DNA of 64,000 bases from Sarcocystis neurona (lineage: Eukaryota > Apicomplexa > Conoidasida > Eucoccidiorida > Sarcocystidae), in assembly GCA_000727475.1 (NCBI GenBank), contig KL647310.1, forward strand, positions 1,570,849-1,634,848. Reading direction: 5' to 3'. The translations under genes and the position numbers were made by a program. Below, piece by piece: positions 11,401-25,400 of this stretch (position 1 is the first letter of the stretch; every line of letters begins with the position of its first letter). The notes beneath the pieces are model-generated. The model saw nothing but the letters and a program-made list of their open reading frames with translations, was not told the origin of the DNA and ran no database searches.

Positions 11401-14400
11401 CGCGCGCGCGCACCTGTTTCGCTGCTCAGGGACGGAGCAGAGAGCCTGACGTTTGTCCGCAAGCACCACCCCAACGACAAGTTCCAACGCATGCGCTGCC
11501 TCCCTCCAGAATTTCTCCAGCAGTTGCTTCTCCTCCTGCTCTTCTGCGCCTCCTTTCTCTCCTCCTGCGGCTGCTTTCGTACGGCTTTCTCTTGCTTTCT
11601 TGTTCGTTGCTGTGGCTGCTGGGGGTTCCGCAGACGCCCGTTCCCGGTCTGACGGTGTCCTTGCTGCTCCTCGCCGGCGTAGCCCTGCTTCCCGTACAAG
11701 CGACACTGCTGCTGCCTTATTCACTGCTGCTCCGCATCTTGGTGGTGCCGCTGCCGGATGTGGATCCCCTGCCGCTGCTGCAGCACTCTGTAGGGGGCGT
11801 GCTTCTGCGGCGGCATGTCTGACGGAACGCTGCAGTGCTGCTGTCTGCCTCGCGGTGCCTGCGCACGCCCACGAGCGCTGCCGGAGGCTCCGATGCAAGG
11901 CGATGCATGCACCAGCGTCTTCGACAAGAAGAAATAGAGCCTGCAAACACACCTGTCTTACGCGCAGCATCTCTTCAAGAGGGTGAACCAGCAGCAGACT
12001 TCCCGCTAGCCTGGCCAGCTGCTGTAGCACGCGGCCGAGCACCTGCATCACCACGTGCATCGGACTGCGTCTTCCCCAGAAACAAGCGAAGCCCCTCCAC
12101 TGCCCGCAGCATCCCCTTTCAAGGTCCGCTGCTGCTGCTGTTTCCGCTCCACCAACGCTGGCGTCCCTACTTGACGTGCAGGCCTGGAATGGCCTGCTGT
12201 TGCGTGTGGTCGTTGCACTCCTGCCTGCACCATTAGGCGCCCGTCCATATGCTTTAACATCTTCGATCTCTCCACCTGCCCCAGACCGAGTCTCTCCTGC
12301 TGTAGCAGCACCCGCAGGTACCCGTGCTCCACCGCACGCTCCAGCAGTCGCGTGTCTGCTGTTTCCCTCTTTCTCCGTGTGCTCGGCAGTTGCCCCAGCT
12401 GCTTCTTCCTCCGCCTCTTGAACCAGCAAGTTCGCTACTCCCCGCTGCGCAGTCACCGCTGTCTCTGTTCCCACTGCTGCGCTGCTGCTGTCACCTTCTC
12501 CTCCTGGTTCGCCACATGCTGCCCTACCTGCTTGGCTACATTCAACGATGTCATGGCTCTCGCTGCTGCGGCTGTCGCTGCTGCTGCTGTCGCTGCTGCT
12601 ACTGTGGCCGCTGCTGCTCCTGTGCCTGCTGTTGCTAGTTTCGCAGCTACTGCAGGTGTTCCCTGGGTTGCTTTTGCTGTTGTCGGCGTTGCTGCTGCTG
12701 TTTTTGCTGCCGCTGACGCTGTCCCCGAGGCCGCTGTTGCTTTGGGCGGCGGTGCTGCTGGCATTGACGCCACTACTGCTGGTCCTGCAGGGAGTACGCG
12801 TTGTTTCTAAATGCTGCTGCTGCATCTCCCGTTCTAGCTGTGGCATCAGAGGCGAAGGACTTCTGCACGTCTTGTTGTCTCTATACTGGCAAGCGTTCAA
12901 AGAGTAGTCCTGCAGCAGCTGTTCGTCATTGTAAACCTGCTGCTGTGCTCCGCTGTTGCACGAGTTGGGCTGCTGCCCTTCAGAGCCATGCTGCTGTTGC
13001 TCGTTGTCAAACGGCTCCTGCTGCGCCTCCTCGTACAGCTGCAACGGCTGCTGCAGTGGCAGGACCGGGTGCTGCTGGTAGAACAAATCCTGCCGGACTT
13101 CGTTGAGCTGCTGCTGCGGTTGCACCTGCTTCTCCGACACATGAAACAGCTGCTGCTGCCGCTGCTGCTGCTGCCGCTGCTGCCGTTGTTGCTGTTGTTG
13201 CACGCGCTGGTCTACCAGCCGCTGTCCACCTCCCGCACCATCTCCAGCTTCTGAAAAAGCACTAGCTGCTGCAGCACACGCAGCAGGAGCAGGCGGACCG
13301 GCACAGACAGAACACTGCACGGGCGAAGGAGCAGCAGCGGTCAAAACAGTAGCAGAATCAGCCGCCGCAGCAGCGGCAGCATCAGCAGAACCGGCGGCGG
13401 CACCGATCATGGCATCGGTAGCAACGTCTTCTGCATCAGCAAAACTTGACGCTTTGATTATTTCCTGCAGGACGCGCTGCGCACCGGCTTCCCATCTCCC
13501 CGACAGACGTTGCTGCTCCTGCTGAGTAACTGTTTTTGTCTCCGGCTGCTGCTTCTGTCCCACCCACAGGTCCTGGTGCTGCTGCTGCTGCTCTTGTCCA
13601 GACGCCCTCTTCCGTTGCTGTTGCTGACGAGGAGGAGGAGGAGGAGGGGGAGAGACCCGCAGGCAAGCATCCCGCGTGTGCTGCTGCTGATGTCGCAAGA
13701 GCAGGCGGGAATGGCGGAGCAGCTGCTGCTGCTGTTCAGAGTATTCACCCCACATAATGGAGAGAAACGCTTTCCTAAAGAGCAGCTGGACCAGCAGCAG
13801 AACGCGGCAGCCCGTTGCGAGGCTGGCCGTGTCTCCTCTGTAGAGCACCTCGACGTCCAAGTAGGCAGACGATATCTGCGAATGCAGTCCCACACCACGA
13901 ATGCGTGTCACTCTCTGCTACGTATGTCTTCTTGCATTTTTCGATCTGCTGAGGTGCACACGCGTATTCGGGAGACCATTCAAGTACCGACTACACACAC
14001 CAGTATACAACTGCGTGTACATATACAGAGAGAGAAAGAGACGAACAAGAAAGAGAAAGGCATGCACACATATATATTGATAAAGTCGGTAAGCACACGC
14101 ACACAGACACACACCCACCTCCGCGGCGCACCCATCCGCATATGGCTCCACAGAGGGAGGAACACAAGTACGAGAAGCACAAGTCAATAAAGAAACTCAC
14201 ACAGATACACACCTGGGTACGTGCGAGAGGCCCTTAGCTAGCCGGCTCACGCGTACAGGACTGCTGCAGCCCACGAGATGCCACTCTCCGTCAATAAAGC
14301 GCTGTGCATGCCCTGCCATCTCCCCTGGTCTGCGCACGCCTACCACACGTCCATACCAAGCCCCGTAGCCGCGTTGTCATCAACGGGTGCGTCCACATTC

Positions 14401-17400
14401 ACTTATATTTCTTTCGTTAGACGCCTCGGTCTCCACACAAACACACTCTTATCGATATACAAGCAGGTCAAGATACAGGTATACGTGTGTGTATGCGAAC
14501 TATATTAAGGATGCATCTATACTTGCATACATATATATGTCGCCAAAATATGTACACATACGTATATATATATATATATATATGCGCAGAGAGAGAGGGA
14601 GACAGAATAGTCACTGAGGCATCTCTACCAGCACTCACGCACAGACGGCGAACACACACATCCACACATATACATCTACGTACACCAGATACACAAGAGA
14701 CGCGCGCCTTTTTTGGACACGTGTGGGCGCTTTACCTTGACGTATACAAGAGAAGACAGGGCCAACGCCTGCTGTTTTAGGGGTCCGGGTCAATCTGCTG
14801 CTGTGTCATCTTTGTGCTGCGCAGCACCCCCTCTCTGGCTGTTGCTGCCGCTGCTGCCCAGCTGCTGCCGGTCCACACCTCGCTGCGGCTGCTGCAGGTC
14901 TGTCAACCGCTGTGCGGCTGCGTCTTCTGATGCTGCAGACCTTCTTCCGTACGTCTGAATCCGTTAGTCACGCACCTAATACTGTGAGCAAAGCATGCAC
15001 GTGTTGCTGTCGATACCCTCGTGCTACTGCATCTTCGCATGTATAGCCGTGCAGCACCTGCTGCTGCGGCGCCTGCGGCTATCACGCTTGCTGCCTCCCC
15101 TTCTGCCGCAGCTACCCCTCCTGCTTCTGGTGCTTCTGCTACGTTTACGCCGCGTGCGCCTGCTACTGCTCCTCTTGACGTTGCTGCTGCTCCTCCCGCT
15201 ACTACTCCTGAGGCTGCTGCTGCTGCTGTGCAAGGGCGCTCCCTCCCTAAAAACTTCTCGTCTCCTTAATTCCTCGCATACATGCTTAGACGTCCCTGAA
15301 CACGCATGGATATAGCTGCTTGCACTACCTACGAGTAATTGATTAGGACAAATCTGTGTATGTGTACGTCTGTATGTGCATATGTGTGTGTGTGTGTATG
15401 TGTGCATGCGTGTGTGTATGTGGTGAACTTGCAACGTATCTATACACTCAGGTGTCCGCAGGTGGGTGTTAGGAAGGAATTCACATACGCCTCCAGATGA
15501 AAGAGGCACCGGCAGAAAATTGCAATGTCGAGACACACGTTACCTCTTGAATGAGCAGAGGAAAGACAACGGCGAAGGCATCGGGCTGCTGCAGTGGGTC
15601 AGGTGGCAGCAGCTGCAGCAGTGCCTCAAGGATGAGGACTTGCACCGAGGGCACGCGCAGCGTGCACACCAACGGCTGCTGTTGCTGCAGGCGCAGCAGC
15701 GCCTGTTCCTCGCACGTCTGTTGCCGCTCCTGCAAAAAGCACTGCAGCAGCACCTCTTCCTGGTGCGTCTCCTCTGCCTGCTGTGGCTGCGCACCCAGCA
15801 TTGCGCCTTCTTCCTCGGGTCCCTGCTGCTCCTGTTGCTGCTGCACGGTGTGGGCATCCTGTACAATCTCTTCTTCGGAGCGACCGGCACTCGCGTATCT
15901 CAGGCATCTCCCCCCTTGTCGCGGGTAGCGTGGTGCTCCTGCTGCCGGTGAAGCGTCACCATCTTCCACCACCGCTGCACTTGCCGCTGCTGCGTCTGGG
16001 AGTCCTGCCCTGCGTCTACAGGCTTCACCTCTCGGTCTCGCAGCAGTAGCATTTGTGGCTGCAGTCGTCGCGCCGCTTGTGGCTGCAGGGGGTCTCGCAG
16101 GTGCTTGAAAAGACGCGCGTACAGCTGTTGTTTCAACGCTGGGGGCAGCCGCTGCATCACTACCTCTCGCATCCGCTGCAGCAGCTGCGGGGCTAGACCG
16201 AGGCAAGAAGGGCAGAAGTGACATGTGCGTGCGCACATATTGCTCCAGCACCAGGGCACGCTGCGCCGTGGGATGCAGCGGAATCACCGACGCTTGCTGC
16301 TCCCTTGGTAGCCGCTGCTGTGGTAGCTGCTGCTGTGGTAGCTGTTGCTGTGGTAGCTGCTGCTGTGGTACCTGCTGCTGTAATAGTCGCGGCCCTGGGG
16401 GGTGCTGCTGTTGCTGCTTCCACTCCGACAACGAGGCATCTGCTCCGTGTGGCTGCGCTGAGTAATACGAAGGCGTCCTGCGCAAGACGGCAGCGGCGCC
16501 TCGCCCTGCAGGAGCAGACCCGTCAAAAGCAACAGACGCGGCAGCAGCAGCGCCGACCTCATCTCTCGAGCGGTTCGAAAAAGCAGCGTGAGAAGACGCC
16601 TCGTGCCACCGCGTAGCACCAGGAGCTGCAGAATGCCGTGCGGCCGCCCCAGCAGCCAGAATCTCGACGGGTCTTCCTGCAGGTGAGGATTTCCACCCAT
16701 CAAAGAAGGAATCTCTTCCGGTGTAGCAGCCACGCTCAGAGCAGACGGTGCTGCTTTCCTCTTCTCCTCCTCCGCCTCGCTGCAGCCGCTGCTGCTCTTC
16801 TGCGGCCTGTGTGCCTGGTGGCTGCTGCTGCTCCGCACGCGTCTTCGCCGGCGGCGTCGCCTCGTCGTCCGAAGTCGTTGAAGCCTCGAACGGATTCGTA
16901 CTGGCGACAGGTTGGCGTGTAGGCGCTGGCAACCGCTCTGTACCACCTGCAGCAGCAACGCAAGACCGAGGCAATGCTGCTGCGGCTGTTGCGCGATGCA
17001 GTGGCTCAGGAGGAGGAGGAGCAGAAACACGCGCGGATGTCTTCCCCATCGCGGCATCAGCAGGGGTACAGGACAACCACGGGTGCTTGTCGATGCCGTA
17101 GCCTCTGCCTTCTCTGCTGCTGCCGCTGCTGTCGCTGCCCCTCTCCTTGCTGCTGCTTTGGTGGCTATTTGCTGGTGGGCTGCTGCTAACACTACTGCTG
17201 CGAAAGGCCAAGAACGCCGGAGAGAACTCCACCACAGCACAGCTGCCTTCGAAGCCAAGGAGCGGCTGTTGAAACTGTTTCTGCTGGATATCCTGCTCCT
17301 GCTGGAGCTGCTGCTGCTGGGAATGCTGCTGTGTCGCCTCCAGGCCGGCCATCAGGGGCAAATCAGCAACCAAAACCTCAGCAGCACGAGTGCGGAGCGG

Positions 17401-19423
17401 CCTCGACTGCCGGGCCTGCTGCAGCCATGCAGAAGCCGCCACAAGCGGCGTCCCACCAGCGAAGGCAACCCCCGCTGCTGCCGGGTTCTCGCCGCAGAAG
17501 GCGTGGCCAGCAGCTGCAGGACAAGATGGAGCAGAGAGAGACGTGCGAGGAGCTGCTCTCTGTTGCAGTGCAACGGTAGTCTTCCGTGGAGCGGAGGCTG
17601 CAGCACTGGCCGGAGACACAGACGGACGAGGCAGAGGCGGGGGTGGAGGAGGAGGAGGAGCGGTGGCAGCGAGCCCAGCAGCAGCAGAGGCAGCCCCCGC
17701 AGCAGCAGAGCGCCCACTTGCGGCATCCAAAGCATCATCAGCAAAAGAAGGCGGAGACTGCTGAAGGGAAGACAGAGGTCGTAAGGAAAGCGCAGGACCG
17801 ACAGAACAGCAGGCAAAGTGGACAACTGCTGTAGCTAGGTCGGCCGAGCCACACATACAGGGGGAAAGATGCAGAGCTGCTGCAGCAAGTCCACGACGGC
17901 GTTCCTCTTCACTTGCTGCTCCTTTTGTTCCGCGCCACGTCACGTCCCCAACGAGCGCTCTCGAGGAGCGGGGAGAAGCAATGGGAGGAACGGACGACGC
18001 AGTAACAGCAGCAGCAGGGCTCGCAGCATCAGCAGCAGCATGAGACGCAGCAGTAGCAGTCTCCTGTGCTGCAGCCCGCGCAGCCCCTTTGCCTGTACTT
18101 CCTGTCAGGAGGTCGTTCTCTCCTGTTGTTGCTGGGTCCTTGGGGGTAGCAGCAGCGGAGGGAGCGCGCGAATCAGTCAGCAGGCGTCTCCCGTATCTTT
18201 GGACATACAGCGGATTCGTGAGCAGCACGAGAAACAACTGCAGCAGCACGAGCGTCTCGACAACAGCAGCCCCACAAGCTCCTCCGCAGCAGCTGCTTTC
18301 GTTCGTGTTGCGGCTCCTTGTGCTTCGGCTGCTGCTTCGACTCGCTGTGCCGCTGCCCCCTCCGCTAGGCGCCTCCCTCCCGCTGCTGCTGCTGCACGGC
18401 GGAAGCCGGCGTCGGTCGCGGCGGTGGGCCTGCAGCACTTCAATTCCGCTGCTGATAATGACCTCCGCGACGCGGTCCAGCAGCAACTCTCTGTTCTGCT
18501 TCTGCAGCGCACAACGCTGCTGTTGCCGTCGCTGCTGCTGCAGCTGCTGCATGGGGGGCTGCTGCCGTTGCGAGGAAGGCGTCGCCTCTTCCAGCAGATG
18601 CAGCGTCAGCGTCCAGTACACCCACCACCCACAGGTCCACACAGACGCTGTCCGCGGCTGGTGCGTTCTTCTCCACGACGGATTCTGAGGCCAGCGCATG
18701 CACGCGGGTGCATACGAGAGAGCCATACACACACAGAAGGACGGGGAAGTGTACACGTGCGTATATTCATATGCAGGGGAAGATATATACAGATACACAC
18801 GCACGGCCGTAATAACGAACGTAGACACACACGTACTTCTCTCAGCTTGTACCACTAGTGGACATGCATGCAGCTACACAGACGTATGTGGAGAGGCATG
18901 AAATTCTTCACAAAGCCACCTGCGCGAGTACAGGTGCGCGTACATCCATTTGCTGGGCGAAGATTGACGACCACGTGCATGTACTCGGGCGTCCAGAGGG
19001 AGCGAGACACACAGATAAAGAGAGAAAATAAATTACGTATGTATATACGCCTCGGCAAGCGCACTCCCTGCTGCAGTCGGTGAAGCTGCCCTGCTTCTGT
19101 AACCAGCCGCAGGGCACGCAGCAGGAGCAGGGGCGCAGACACGGAATTTCGCATGGCGCTGCAGCGCCGAGCAGCAAACGTGGCCTTCGAGGCAACGACT
19201 TTGCACACACGGTTTTTCAGCCGCGAGCGGAGGACCCCGCACACATATATACACACACCTCGATACACACGCACAGGTGCGCGTACGCATCCTGCGACCA
19301 TCGACTACAAGTATATATATATATATATATGTATGTTTATATATATATATATGTATGTATATATATATCTGTATATATATATATATATATCTGCACATGT
19401 GTCTGTCTGCCTGTGTGCCTCTT

Positions 19424-19461
<38 letters not shown>

Positions 19462-22400
19462 CGTACACATATGTATATCTACATACATGTATATATATAT
19501 ATACATATGTATGCCGGACTTACGCAAAGCAACGCTAAGTTCGTGGATTGATTCACGTATACAGACGCACGTATACGAGCACACACTCGTAGACAAATGT
19601 CTACCCAGATGCCTCGCATTGAAAAAGACGCGTCCACGCAGGTTCCCGCAAAATAAACGAGAAGCCATGAAGGTCACGCACTGCCGCCGCCTTCGCTTCC
19701 GCATGACGACGGACACCGACGCCTGTTGACGTGCTTACAATACAAATACGCAGGCGGGGAGGGTAAATGTGAATACAGAAAATGAGCATGTGTGTACGCT
19801 TGTCTGCGCCCAGAACAAATGAGTGTACACACAAAGGTATGTACACAGAGAGAGACACAGCGAAACATGTATCCACGTGTGTATATCCATATATATATAC
19901 ATGTACGGAGAGAAAGACAGATACATACATATAGAGAGAAACGGATCTGTACGTACTAGACAGACGTATGTAGCCAAGTACGTATGTGCCTGTGCGTAGA
20001 GACAAAGACGTGCGTACAGCGGGAGCGGGCACAACAACCTGCGAGAAGTAGTGAGCGCCTCGGGCACTCCGGCGACGGGGTGCCCTGTGAGAGTGGGTGT
20101 CGCGGCTCTTGTTTCGTGCTGCTGCTGCTCGAGGCTGCGCTGGTGCGGGCTGGTGGTGGTGGGTTGCTGCCGCTGCTGCTCACCTCCATGTGTGCGAGAA
20201 GAGGCGCCTTCATAAGATCTCCGAGGGTTTTAGCTGCTGCAGAGAGCAGTTCTGCTGCTGCTGCTGCGTGCGGACAGAGCAGCGCAAATTCGACCAGCTG
20301 CAGCAGCGCACACCCAGACCGCGTCAGTGCCAGCGCTCTCCGCATGGACCATCTGGTATTTTCAGCCACCACGTCTTTGCTGCTGCGTTCCTTGTGGCTG
20401 CCGCTGCTCCTGTTGCCGCTCTTGTCCGTGATGCTCCTTTCACTGCCGGAGCGCCTTCTCCTGCCGCCGCTGCTGTTGGAAGAGAAGGAGGAGGCAGAGA
20501 TGGAGGAGGAGAGGCAGGGCGAGAGAGGAGCAGCAGCAGTCTCGCCGCAGCTGAGCAGCAGCATGAGCATCCCATCCATTGCAATGACCAACGATTCATT
20601 CCACTGCTTGAAGGGCGTATCTCTCGAGTGATGAATCAGCAGCAAACCTGCTCCTGCAGCAGCAACGTCCGCAGTAGCAGACGGCCACACGTTTTCTTCT
20701 TTCTGTCGTCGTTGCTGCTGTTCCTGCTGCTGCTGCTTCTCCGGCGTTTGCTGCTCTGTGCGTCCGTTCATCACCCGCATATACGCCGCCTGCACGTCGG
20801 CTAGCGTATCCGTCACCACCTGCAGCGTGCACCTGCAGCCCCAGCACACCAGCAGCAGCCGCGCACCAGCAGAGGCAGCAGCTACAGAGCATCCGGCACA
20901 GCAGTGAAAGAGGCGGAGCAACGTAGTAACGACACGCAGTCCTAGCAACAGCAGCAGAGGACACAAGGCGGCAGCTCCTGAGGCGCTCCCACAGCGAGAG
21001 CAGCAGCACCACAGCGACAGCAGAAGCAGTACACATCCACAGCATCGGGCTTACACGGCTGCCGCATCCAGAACTGTTGCAGCAGCCGCAGCACCAAAAG
21101 CAAGTGACATTCGTGCAGCGCCGGCGCCAGCAGAGGTACTGAAGCGGCAGCACCGACGCAGCAGGACCGGTGCCGGTTGAGCCAGCAGCTACACATCAAC
21201 AGTAGCACAGCAGGCAGAAGCAGTTCAGCAGCAGTAGCGCTTGCCGAAGCAAAGAAATGCAGTCACCACAGCAGCAGCCGGACAAGCAGGGCAAGCAGCA
21301 GCCCTGCCCCAACAGGGAACCCGCACTACGAGATGCGGCCGAAAAACCTCCCACTGATACCCCACGTATTCCTTCCTACAAGAATATCACTGTCTTAGTG
21401 CACTTGTCTGTTCTGCGGCTCCAACAGCTACAGCAGCAGACAGGAGCCGCTTGAGCAGACCTCTCACGAGCTCCTGCCGCAGCCGCAGGCCAGGCTCCCT
21501 TGCAAGTACAGGAGTCTGCAGCAGTGCCGTTCTGTGGCACACCCACACTCCACAGACCGTCTTCCCTTCCACAACTCCTGTGAAGTCAGCCGCACACAGG
21601 TGTATGTATTGAGAGATACATACGGAAATCTATACACGCGTTTACATGTCTCCGGAGTCTTCGGTGTGCAAAAGTAGATTTGTCTATGCATGCAGACGTA
21701 TATACGCGTACACGGCCTTGACGGATGCGCAGCAGCCACACTGCTGGGCGTGCCTTGCTTATAACGGACGTGCGTATGTATGCACGAGGGTCAACCAGAG
21801 ATACTTACATACGTACACATGCATATGCGTCGTCCTTCGACACCTATGTGTGGAGAAGAAAAACGTGTACTGCCCCGATGCACCCACCAGGATACTAGTG
21901 GAGGTAATAACGCTCATCAAAAGCCACGGGCTGCGGTAGAAGTCTACAACAAAGTGGAAGGGGCACGCGTCCACTACCCCAGGGTGCTGGGGAGTTACAC
22001 CGCCCTGAGCCTGCTGCTGCTGTATCCCCACTGCGCACTCTACGAGCTGTGAAGCCTATCCGGTAATATCTATGTGCCAAGGCCTAGACGCGTTACATAC
22101 GAAGGAATACACACAGAAGAACACGCATGTGTATATAACGCTCTTTCAGTTTTGCGGTTGCATGTCCACCAGGCCATGGAGAATCAGCAGAGACGTGTCT
22201 CAGGTGAAATAGTTGGCTCACGCTTCCCAGCGCCAGTTCTGCTGCACTGCTGCGAGTTCTGCTGGTGGTTTGCTCGTAGCAGTCGCAGGGAGCGGTCTTG
22301 GGTCCCCTGCAGCAGCAGAGGTCGAACGCAGTCGCTCCTTCGCTCGCACGGTGCGTTGTTCTTCCTTTCCCTCTCCAGAAATGGCTGCCGTCCTAACAGC

Positions 22401-25400
22401 GACATCATCCCTGGGACACCGCTGCGCTGTGTCTGCCTGCTGCTGCTGCTGGCGAGGTGAGCGCCTCGCGCGCTGTGCTTGCAGACACTGGGAGCTTGCT
22501 GTTTCTTCAGCGCACTCTGTGCTGCGTCCTCGGTTGGTGCTGCTGTCGCGGTCTGTGCCTCCGGCTGCGGCGGCATGAGGGCCGCTGCCTGGCGCGCGGA
22601 GCAGGAGTCCGTGGGTCCGTGCAGCACTCGTGAGGGTCCGCAGCGCGCAGTTGCGCACTTCCGGTCGCTTGTCGACCGCGAGGAGGCGTAGGTGCAGAAA
22701 GATCTGCAGCCACATGCTTTCGATGGCAGCGATCTCCACCGGCTGCTCACGACCCCCCAGCTCCCACCTCGCCGCACCAACACCACAGCTGCTGCTGACG
22801 CAGCAACAGCAGCAGCTGTGCAGACCAAACAGATCGGAAAGGCACTGCATGCTGTCCCCTTCAGTATGTACGTGCCCACAAACTAAGCATCTCCCATCCC
22901 TCTGCACACATGCGCCTGTAGCTGCTGCTGCAGCTGCAGAGGACGCAGACACCTGCTTGGGGCTCTCTCGTGGTGACACACGCAGCAAATGTTCGCGCGA
23001 ACACTGCTGCTGCTGCTGTCCAATGTGGTGTTGCTCCCCTGCATCTTGCTCTTCCTCCTGAAGCACTTCTCTATTCTGCTTCTGCTGGTGGTAGCACGAT
23101 CGCTGTGACTCTCGATCGCCCCTTTTGCCTCCCTCCTGCTGCTGCTGCTGTTCCTGCCTCTGCTGCTGTCGCTGGAACTCCACGCGTGTTCGGCTGCTGC
23201 TGCTGGAACGAAGAGAGAGCAGAGCAGCTCTTCGTCTGCGGCCAAGGGCATCCGCAAGAGTCCACAGCAGCCCTACCGCTTGAAAGGCAACGGTGTCCCC
23301 CATGCTGCTGCTACAGCCTCCGAAGAGGGCGATGCATGCAGCCAGGACTCGCCATCCACTCTGTGCACGCACAGCCGAAGCAGCACCCGCAACAGCAAGA
23401 GCAGCGCTAGCAGGCGCAGCAGCACACCGAGCAGCAGCACGAGCAGCCACAGCGCCAGTCCCAAGAAAAGAGTGCCGCCAGCAGCAGCCGCACTAGCAGC
23501 AAAATTGCTTGCAGCGAGACGACCACCAGCAGCGGTAGACACAACAGCGAGCGCTCCAGCAACAACAGCTGCAGCGACACCAGCTGCAGTGACACCAGCT
23601 GCAACAGCAACAGCTGGAGTAACAACAGCAGCGCGAGGCAGGGGAGACACTTCGAAGGAATTCACGGGCGGTGCAAAGCAGCAACAGCAGCGGCGCGACA
23701 CGACAGTATAAACAGGGGTACCTACGTGCAGGGGCAGGTCTGACCACCCACGCAAGCACCAGAGTGTAGCGGGTCCGCAGCATCGCGCCACCTACAGCAG
23801 CAGCAGTAGCAGTAGCTGCACACGAAGACCGCCTCTTTCGTCTGCAGGAGAAGCAGAAAGATGCAGCAGCCACATCGCTTTCCCAGTGCAAATCTAACCG
23901 CCTGTTGCTTCGATCTCTTGCAGTCCCCACGCTGCCTTGTACCTATTCACTTCTGACTGCATATACGTAGTCCTTGTTTGTACCTACAGCGGGATGAGCG
24001 TATGCATGCGTACACGTATGGCAGACCTACGTACATATATATATATATCATTAGTATGCGGACACGGGCGTGCAGATACATATACGTGTGTGTGTGTGCA
24101 GATGTCTAAATGTGTATATTCACACCTGAGTGTATATATGTCATACACACTTGTAAATATAACGGTATGAGCGTATGTATGTACTACAGACATATATGTA
24201 TATGTGAAATGCGGACAAGGGCGTATAGATACACCTATGGGGGTGTATGAGTGTATACCGATTTGCTGTGTGGATAACTGCATGCAGACGGGAGACATCC
24301 ACTCATCTACACAAGAAACATGTGTTCGGATCCCCAAGACGGTCCTCCATACGCCGGCAGTGAAAAAGTATGCAGAGACGACGTGCACATCGACACACGA
24401 AGACCGAGAACACGTTAGCAGATCATGAGCCAAAACCGCAAGAATCCACATATAAATATATACGTGGATGAGGCTGGCCCTTACAAACACAGGAGAGGGA
24501 TAGATATCCGTGCAAGTGGCTGCGGACGCCCGTACAAGTAGCGACGCGCACACTCGGGTAAACGCTTTGTGCCTTCACGTATATGAAAATCCGTGTATGC
24601 ACGTGTCTATACATTTACAGGTGCCCATGCGGATGCGGTGACGCGCGATGAAAGGCACGTGTACCGGACGCGGTGAGGCACGTTGAAACGCATGTGTACG
24701 TACGCGGGGGGCACGGTCGTTTAGTCTTCCTTACGTGCCTGGCTTGTGTTTCAAGTCAGTGCTAGCTCCCGTAAAGTTCCCGCGGCGACAACGCACTCGT
24801 AAGCAAGTAAATAGACAGATATATGTAGATATATATGTGTATATATTTGTACATATATGAACACTGATGTATCAGCACACGCATATAGATACATGTGTGT
24901 GCACGAACAGAGAGGCAGAAGAGACACACAAGGTATGTGGCGATGCAGATGCACAGTTCCCACCAAGTGACGTGCGTTGCCCGACCCACGTGACAAAACA
25001 GCAGGCGGCCCAAGGAAGTACGCTGTTGGGGTAGCTCGAAGTCCACTGCAACCACAGGAGACGGCTGCCGTGCTGGGTTGCTGCTTACGGAGAGAGGCAG
25101 TTCTTCAGCAAAGTCCTGCACCAGCAACTCGACCAGGGAAAACAGCGTCTTCAGTTCCCGCAGTAGTTGGAGCCCCTGCAGCTCCACGTGCTGCGTCAAC
25201 ACAGGCACACTGGCTGCTGGTGCTGCTGCTCCGTCCAACTGCACACCCTCCTGCTGCCCCTGCTGTCCCTGCTGCTGCTCCGCCCTCTCCTTCTCTTCCT
25301 GCTGCCCTTCTTCCCGCTGCTGTTCCTCTTTCTTCTGCCTCTCCTCCTGCTGCCCTTGTTGCTGCTGCCGTCTCTGGTCCTGCTGCTGCCGCTGCTGCTG

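Noticed and set aside
11037..11822. Long Leu-rich plus-strand open frame opposite MON2 exon 6, and many similar frames across 11-40 kb
   Set aside because: CAG/CTG repeats contain no stop codon in any frame, so antisense Leu, Cys and Ala frames are expected. None carries non-repetitive conserved sequence, whereas the minus frames match MON2.
21387..21572. Helix-like minus-strand stretch as an extra MON2 exon
   Set aside because: Exon 3 (phase 2) joins exon 4 directly and rebuilds a family helix of exactly the expected length; an extra exon would break it.
24762..25088. Continuation of the MON2 exon 2 frame to a stop at 24762
   Set aside because: A consensus-type donor follows exon 2 at 25089. 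Beyond it the frame translates TA/TG microsatellite (Tyr/Ile/His), and exon 3 resumes the family alignment exactly.
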